Below, piece by piece: positions 58,095-64,000 of a stretch of 64,000 nt of DNA. This stretch comes from Neostapfia colusana (taxonomy: Eukaryota; Streptophyta; Magnoliopsida; Poales; Poaceae). The notes under the pieces are model-generated. The model did not search any database and was not told where the DNA came from. It saw nothing but the letters and a program-made list of their open reading frames with translations. Within the stretch, counting starts at the first letter, position 1; every line of letters begins with the position of its first letter. The DNA is taken from contig JASWHV010000002.1 of assembly GCA_030760725.1 (NCBI GenBank), forward strand, positions 65,713,900 to 65,777,899, read 5' to 3'. The translations under genes and the position numbers were made by a program.

Positions 58095-61000
58095 TGTAAG
58101 GTCCTAAGTTTTGGCACATACTCAAAGTGTTCATCACCACACACACACTCCATTTGAAGAAATTTGATGAACACATTTAAAGAGCAAGTAACCACCATCA
58201 ACATGATCATTAGAGAATAAACTCACACAATGCAAAAGTGGCATTTCCCACATGCATCATTTAGGGGCTGGGCATATGTAAAACTCCTACACCTTGTTAG
58301 GAATGTCCATCCCTAGTTTCACCCAAATTCAAAACCTTTTTGAAGCCCTTTTGGGTATAGCAAGAAAGAGGGTGGTTTGAACTCAAATTCAAATTCAAAC
58401 TGTTTTCATCCCATGAATTCAAAAGTGGGAGGCATATTCTTACTCAGCACATTTTTGTGAGCTCACGCACCAATTTTCACTCCATTTGGAGTTGTTCTTG
58501 ACATGAGCTAAGTTTAGCAAATTCAAACTTTATTTGAATTTCAAACTGCATATGTACTGAAATTTAGTCAAACACAAACCAATTTGAATTCTATCCCATT
58601 CAAATGGCTCAGGGGTAGATAATTCAAATCACCATGGGTATAAGGGGCATTACTGTTTATAACAGTAAGAGGGAGTTAAGTTCAGAGGTTAAAAGGGAGA
58701 TGGGATCCACATGTCAGCCACTGAATCAAACTCAACCGACTGAAACATCAGCACTCGGGTCTTCGGGCTTCCTCCGAGGGCGCCACCGAGGGGGAGCTGC
58801 CGCGCCACCAGATGCTTGCCCACGCGCGGGAGCAGGTCGGCGGTTCTGATCGCTTCTTAAGGTGCTCATCGCCCTGCCGAAGCCACCCTCATCTGCTTTT
58901 TCCTCGCGCGAACACTGAGCCGAAGCTCTTCCCTCCGCTGCTCGGACTGATCAAGAGAACGTCGAAACACCCATGCCCTCTCCTCCCCGAGCTGCTAAAC
59001 ACTGCCCTGAGCTCCGCATACACCTCCCCGACCCAGAAACAAGCAAGTTCCGGCCTTCCTTGCCCGAAAACGACCGCCACAGCGGCGACCAAACGTCAGC
59101 CGACGATCGGGTGATCGTGGACAGCCCTCAACAGGGGTTCTCATGGTCAAGCGATCCAGGCCACGGGAGCATGCTAGGTTGGTGCTGCTCTCCTCCAATT
59201 TTGCTCCGGCGGCCTCAACCCGAGCTTCCGGTATGGTTTCTTCAAATTTCCGCTCTCTGATCCTCCTTAGGTTATCAAATCTTGCACATAGACACTGGAC
59301 TAGCCGGTGATCATTTTCCTTTTAGCATCCGTTGCATGAAACCGACTAGGAGCGACGGATTTAGAGCTCGATCAAAGGCGTTCATGGCGGGCACAATCGG
59401 TCACACGGTGCCGACCAACTTGCCGCAATTTTTGAACACCTTTGAGGCCTTGTCGAGATTCCTAGAGGTGCACTGGTGCTGCAGAGATCGTCGGTACAGG
59501 TTTTGGCGGGGTAGAACTCCCGGCCGACGCTGCCGAACCTCAACAAAGGCCGCTGCACGTCGCCGGCCACCTTCCGGTCATCGGCAGTCCCAAAGCACCT
59601 CACCATCGTGTTCCCCGGGGTCCTAAACACACTGGCGGCGAGTTTTAGCTCGGACGGTGGCCGGGAACGGCCGGCCGGCGAGCTACAGCTTGCTCCGGCG
59701 AGCGGAGAGCGCGAGCGCGCACTGGGAACCGGCGGGAGGAAGACGAAGGGGTGGGCCCCGCTGTCAGAAGCTCAAAGTTTAAATCCCCGATCAGGTGTGG
59801 CTGGGATCCGGTGTATTGGCGCGCTGAAAAGCTGTGGCCCGGGTGTGGCCCATTTCTGATTGGCTGTCTTTTAAATAAGCGGGCCCAGTAGAGTTTTCAG
59901 TAGGAGAACAATTCTAGTTGCTGCTGAAACTTTGAAAATTCATAGCTCTCGGTAGAGACCTCCAAATTGAGTGATTCCAATTGGGTTGGATTCATCTCTC
60001 TGATTACTTTCCAGCAAATCAAGTTTCACTTCATGAAACTCCTTAATTCTCCAGAATTAATTCTTCAATGTTTAAACTGTCTAGAATTTTAACTGGAGAA
60101 CCCTTTGGATGAAAATTCTGAAATTTTACTGGGATGTTCATCAAAATATCCCTGAGCTACCATAAAAGTTTCAGATCAATTTGAGATCATCTGATCCACC
60201 TAATGGGGTGATTAATGAAACTGTTCCAGAGAAAATGGAAAATGTTCAGAAACATTTTCAGAATTTCTCTGAAATTGTTTTGCTCATATCTTTAGCTAGG
60301 AATCTTTAAATTAAGTGAGACCAACTCCATTAGAACCCTCTGAAAATCTAGTTTTCAGGAAGTCATGGATTGCTCGATGAAAATCCCTGGAACATCCTAA
60401 GAGCTCTAATTAAGATCAAGTACATAATTATTTGTGGAGAGCTCAAATTAGCTTTGCTGCAAATAAAACTTGGCCAAGTCTCTTCTTAGGTTGTAACCAA
60501 ACCACAGTAAAAATTTCAGAGTCATTGGGTCTGTCTAGTGGGACTGATAGTCTTCACAAGTTTAAATTCAATTCAAATGCATTTAAATTAATACATATAC
60601 TTGTTATCTCATGTAGTCGCTAAGGTTGAGGAGGAACCTGAAGTCTTAGACTTCGTTACTCCGGAAGAGCACCTAGCCTACAAGAAAGAGCAGCAAGGCA
60701 AGCTCCGGTTTGCATTAACCTTTTTTATAAATTTTTACTGTTTTGAGAATTTTCTTTGAGTACCAATTACTTATTGCATTAGAGTCTTGATTGAAACCCA
60801 AATGCATAGTCAAGAAAGCCATGGGTGGGGAATATGATTGAAAACCCCGTTTAGCTACTGCAATGCTAAGATAGTGTAGAATTCGGTACAAGTCGAGTAG
60901 TTGGAACTACCCGCGAGGACAGGTTAGAGGCACTCGACTCGTGTAGAGATAGCAAATAAAACACATGGCAAGAAAAATGAGACCGAGCGGAGAGTAAGGG

Positions 61001-61894
61001 CAGCAGGACTTTGGGGTCTGGGTGCTATAGCTCCGCTTGTGTCAATTGAGGACCAAGCCATGTGCGGGCCTGTTGAACAAGCTAGAACAGTACCGAAGAC
61101 CTACTGGCTATATGGGAACCGGGAAACCGATGTAACTCGGGTAGCTGGGTATTGAGGCATTGCTTGTCGTTCAGAGGGTAGGTTGATAGCTCGAGGTGTA
61201 AATCGGCTGGCGGCACTGAGATGCGCGTGCAGAGACCTCTTGCTCCGGATGATAGGACCGGTTTAATATTTGGCTGACGGGTGAATGGTGGTTGCGTACG
61301 ACGTCCGTTATGGTTGCTGTAGGCGACATCGAGTACAGGCGTACGTGACGGGTTACTCGGGTAACCCTGCAGGTGTAAATCGATTATAGTCGCCGTCCCT
61401 CGCGGTCACTGAGTACCACTTGTTCACTGTACCGTGACGTAGAAAGAACAGGCTAGTTAAATGTTAAAATGTTGCTGATTGAAAGATGAACTTTGATTGT
61501 TAATGATTTTCTATAGTTTAGATCTAATGAAAGTTCCTTTCAACTTTGGGCAAATACATAAGAGAAATGCGTTTCTTGTTTGATTGCGGCTCTCTCATGT
61601 GCCTTAGCGTAAGGTTCTTCACTACCTGCTGCTAAAACTTGAAATTAAGGTCCCACTAATTAGGTGAGTCCTTGCAACTTATTTTGCCTCATGTAACCTA
61701 TCATCCTCCATGTAGAAGTTTCATGTTTAGGAGAGACGGGTCAGTCTTGCTGAGCCTTCGTGCTCACTGCTTGTGTTTGAAGCTTTTGCAGGGTTCTATG
61801 AGGAAGGGACTCCCAAGGAGGAGACGGAACCCCAGGAGGGGGACGCCGTCGAGTCGGAGTCGTGCATGCCGCCGTGTTAGTGTGTGTGCGTGCT
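58095..61894 (+). repeat. LTR D (plus strand), interrupted by CACTA-2
   Basis: This begins TGTAAGGTCCTAAGTTTTGG, the same type of start as LTR A and B, and follows the family LTR layout: AT-rich part, GC-rich core (58740-59830), ATTGGCTGTCTTTTAAATAAG promoter-like block (59855-59880), AT-rich part, and the 3' portion with GAGACCGAGCGGAG and TGAGTACCACTTGTTCACTG. It stops at 61894 where CACTA-2 starts. Candidate target copy CGATA is at 58090-58094. Whether this is the 5' or 3' LTR of its element cannot be told. Confidence 0.83.
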
Positions 61895-62370
61895 CACTAC
61901 AGGATTTCCGTCAGCATACGATGGCTAAAACCGTCGTATATAAAGCAGCAGCCGTCGTATATAGTTTATATACGACGGCAGTTGTTTATATACGACGGTT
62001 TGTGGCCGTCGTATATATTTTGTTGTATATATAGTTATATACGATGGCACCGTCGTATATAACAGTATATATACGACGGCCACTTATATACAACGGTCCG
62101 TTTCGTAGACTTGGCCCAGTGGGCCAGGGCCTTTATGTACGACGTCTGGGCCCTGGCCGTCGTATATAAGAGCTTATATACGACAGCCGCTGGGCCCTGG
62201 CTGTCGTATATAAGGGCTTATATACGACAGCCGCTGGACCTTGGCTGTCGTATATAAGAGCTTATATACGACAACCTGGCCCAGCCGTCGTATATAATTT
62301 AGGCTTATTTACGACGGCCATGTATAGCGGCCGTTGTATATAAACTATACAGGCCGTCGTATATAAGCTT
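61895..62370. repeat. CACTA-2 subterminal repeats
   Basis: About twenty copies of TATACGACGGC, TATACGACAGC or their complements lie here, often as inverted pairs around TATATA or GCTTATATA. The array is longer than that at the left end of CACTA-1 and includes a CTGGGCCCTGG-containing sub-repeat near 62140-62240. Confidence 0.92.
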
Positions 62371-64000
62371 TTCCATTTTTTAAAAAAAAATAGAAAATGG
62401 CTAACCTGGCTCGATGGCCAGGTACACATCCAAATCAATAAACAACAACAAAACAATTTGATATATAAATTCACAACAAAGTGCAATAGTACACATCGAC
62501 AATCACGAAGTCTGACATCCACACAAATAAAAATAAAATCACAAATATATTGATTACTAGCCCCTCCACTACCTCCGGGAGCGAAGAAGTCATCCTGCCG
62601 CGGCGAACCTGGCGCCCTTAGCTGTGGCGATGGAGTCTGAGCCTCCGTCCCTGATCCCTGCGAAACAAAGTGACATATGTACAAGTTTACAATTGTTTTT
62701 TCTAGGTTCATTAGGATCCTTAGCAATTGGGGCTTCCACTTAATGTAACTTTCTTTTTATACCTGTACTCCAGGAAACTGCTCCTGTGGTGGCGACGGCT
62801 CCAGCACGAACGGAGGTGGCTGCCACAACGGTATCTGGATTTGCTGCCCTTGCTGTCGAGCTAGCGCCTGTCATTTCAAACATTACAATTTACAAAACTA
62901 ATTGAAATGCAATGTAATTAAACTATAATTGTATGTTTCTTACTTCCATTGCCGCTTGCATCTGTGGCATATAGGACGCATGGTACGCCATGGCAGCCCT
63001 GTTGTTCTCTCGCTCTCTCGCCAAGGCCTCCTCCTGCCAAGCCAAGCTCTCCCGAAGCGCCATGACTTCGAGATCTCTCTCGGTGACACGGCGGCTGGAG
63101 GAGCCTGCAGCTGAAGACTGTGAGGAGCTGCCTCTCGCAGGTCGTGCCTCCCTAGAGTTGACGATTCCAGAGAATATGGCAAGCCTAAAAAAACGAATCA
63201 ATTCAAGGTAAAATTAAATAATCTTGAATTGAAAACAATGAAAGTAAATGAATTCACCTTCCGTGTGCTTTTCCACCTCCGCTTGCATACGCGGCTTGAG
63301 GGTCGATGTTCAGGGAGTTTTCCCAATCGAACCCTTCGCCGTGTATCCTCACAGCCTCTTGCCCATACCTAGTCTGAAAAACAATGAAATTGTGTAAGTT
63401 CAACAACATATATAGTGTCAAATAATTTTAGAGGTCATGAAACTTACCAGGCGCTCCGCTGCGTACTGACTACACTGCTCCGGCCGAGAAGGATCAGCAT
63501 GACCTCTCCTATAGACCGCAGTAGCACTCGGTCACACGCCGGTCTCCTTTTCCTGTGAACATATGTTAGTACGAATAATACTACATTATGAATATAATAA
63601 AAACTACCAAGAAACTTACCATCCGTTTAGCCATTCGCACAAAACCTTGGACGCCCATACCGTGCTTCCCTGAGCTCCCTCTGGCATCTCGAGCCTTCTT
63701 GGACTTAGCGATGAACTCATCGCCTTCTTCAGTTCGTCCCTGTAACCAAGGGACACTAACCTGCACACATGCGTAGTTCATTAGGTGTTACTTAGCAAAA
63801 TTAATATGAACAATTTAAAGATTACGCAACCTACCTCTGCGTATTGCTCCTCCTCAAGTACGTGTCGGAGGCGTCTCTGAACGACCCAACCTCGTGGTCG
63901 TGGAGCTTTAAGTAGTCGTTAACTACTTGACTCCGAGCGTTCGAAAGCATTTGCATAACAAGCTTCCGAGCGTTCACTTCGAACACGGAGCGGGCGTGAT
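62262..64000 (-). pseudogene. CACTA-2 Transposase_24-type second gene (5' part outside window)
   Basis: Likely exons, minus strand: 63835-64000, 63620-63755, 63448-63552, 63258-63373, 62944-63184, 62763-62867 and from 62657 down. Splice ends and phases agree throughout. They encode VNARKLVMQMLSNARSQVVN, the VPWLQGRTEE...DEFIAKSKKARD core, RYGQEAVRIHGEGFDWENSL, a charged helical stretch (TERDLEVMALRESLAWQEEA) and a Pro/Gln-rich part (IPLWQPPPFVLEPSPPQEQF). The last frame stays open into the subterminal repeats to 62262. Faults: a TGA at 63532-63534 where CACTA-1 has CGA (Arg), and an in-frame loss of nine codons that removes the LCRYWAS block present in CACTA-1. The product would be a TNPA-like DNA-binding protein. 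Confidence 0.88.

Larger units (their letters stand above)
61895..64000 (-). mobile_element. CACTA-2: CACTA transposon end, running off the window
   Basis: The terminus CACTACAGGATTTCCGTC at 61895 is preceded by candidate target copy GCT (61892-61894). The subterminal repeats share the TACGACGGC motif with CACTA-1. The minus-strand gene that ends near this terminus is nearly identical at the exon level to the second gene of CACTA-1, so this is the 3' end of the same family in the opposite orientation. The transposase gene and other terminus would lie beyond 64000. Confidence 0.93.

Overview
The window reads as nuclear DNA from a flowering plant with a large, repeat-rich genome, most likely a grass. 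The grounds are plant-type Copia, Tekay-like chromovirus and Tat-like Gypsy retrotransposons, plus CACTA (En/Spm) DNA transposons with Transpos_assoc, Transposase_21, DUF4218, DUF4216, Transposase_24 and Ulp1-like modules. The species cannot be named from this sequence. I found no convincing host gene, rRNA, tRNA or CRISPR array. Apart from about 0.8 kb at 16211-17027, almost everything can be assigned to a transposable element, and nearly all the element genes are broken.

Layout, left to right. 1-3320: 3' end of a plus-strand Copia element (Copia-1) with its 3' LTR. 3321-7972: a second copy of the same Copia family (Copia-2) on the minus strand, into which Copia-1 appears to have inserted tail to tail. 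7973 to about 14046: CACTA-1, inserted in the Copia-2 gag region; its transposase lacks the catalytic middle and its second gene is cut at the right. About 14047-16210: minus-strand Tat-like Gypsy fragment (gag start, primer site, and an LTR with a 109-bp minisatellite). 16211-17027: unassigned spacer.

17028 to the end is a nest of elements dated by target-site duplications. LTR C (minus strand) starts at 17028. Gypsy A (17685-55894, duplication AACAA) sits in LTR C. CACTA-B (21095-47003, duplication TAC) sits in the 5' LTR of Gypsy A. Gypsy B (22115-34738, duplication AAACC, two LTRs of about 4.55 kb) sits in CACTA-B, inside an intron of its Ulp1-like gene. LTR C resumes at 55895 and is interrupted at 58095 by LTR D (plus strand). 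LTR D is in turn interrupted at 61895 by CACTA-2, which runs off the window and is an inverted relative of CACTA-1.

CACTA-B is the most informative unit. It has two divergent genes: a leftward Transposase_24/DUF8039-like/Ulp1-like gene and a rightward TNP2-type transposase. A roughly 4-kb array of about 750-bp tandem repeats separates their presumed promoters. Each repeat carries AGGCGG/CCGCCT inverted motifs like those crowded at the element ends, which suggests, as inference, that the DNA-binding protein acts both on the ends and on its own promoters. A, B, C and D share LTR features, and A and B are nearly empty inside, so they were probably mobilised by proteins made elsewhere. No clearly new biological system was found; the main points of interest are the architecture and history of the nested elements.
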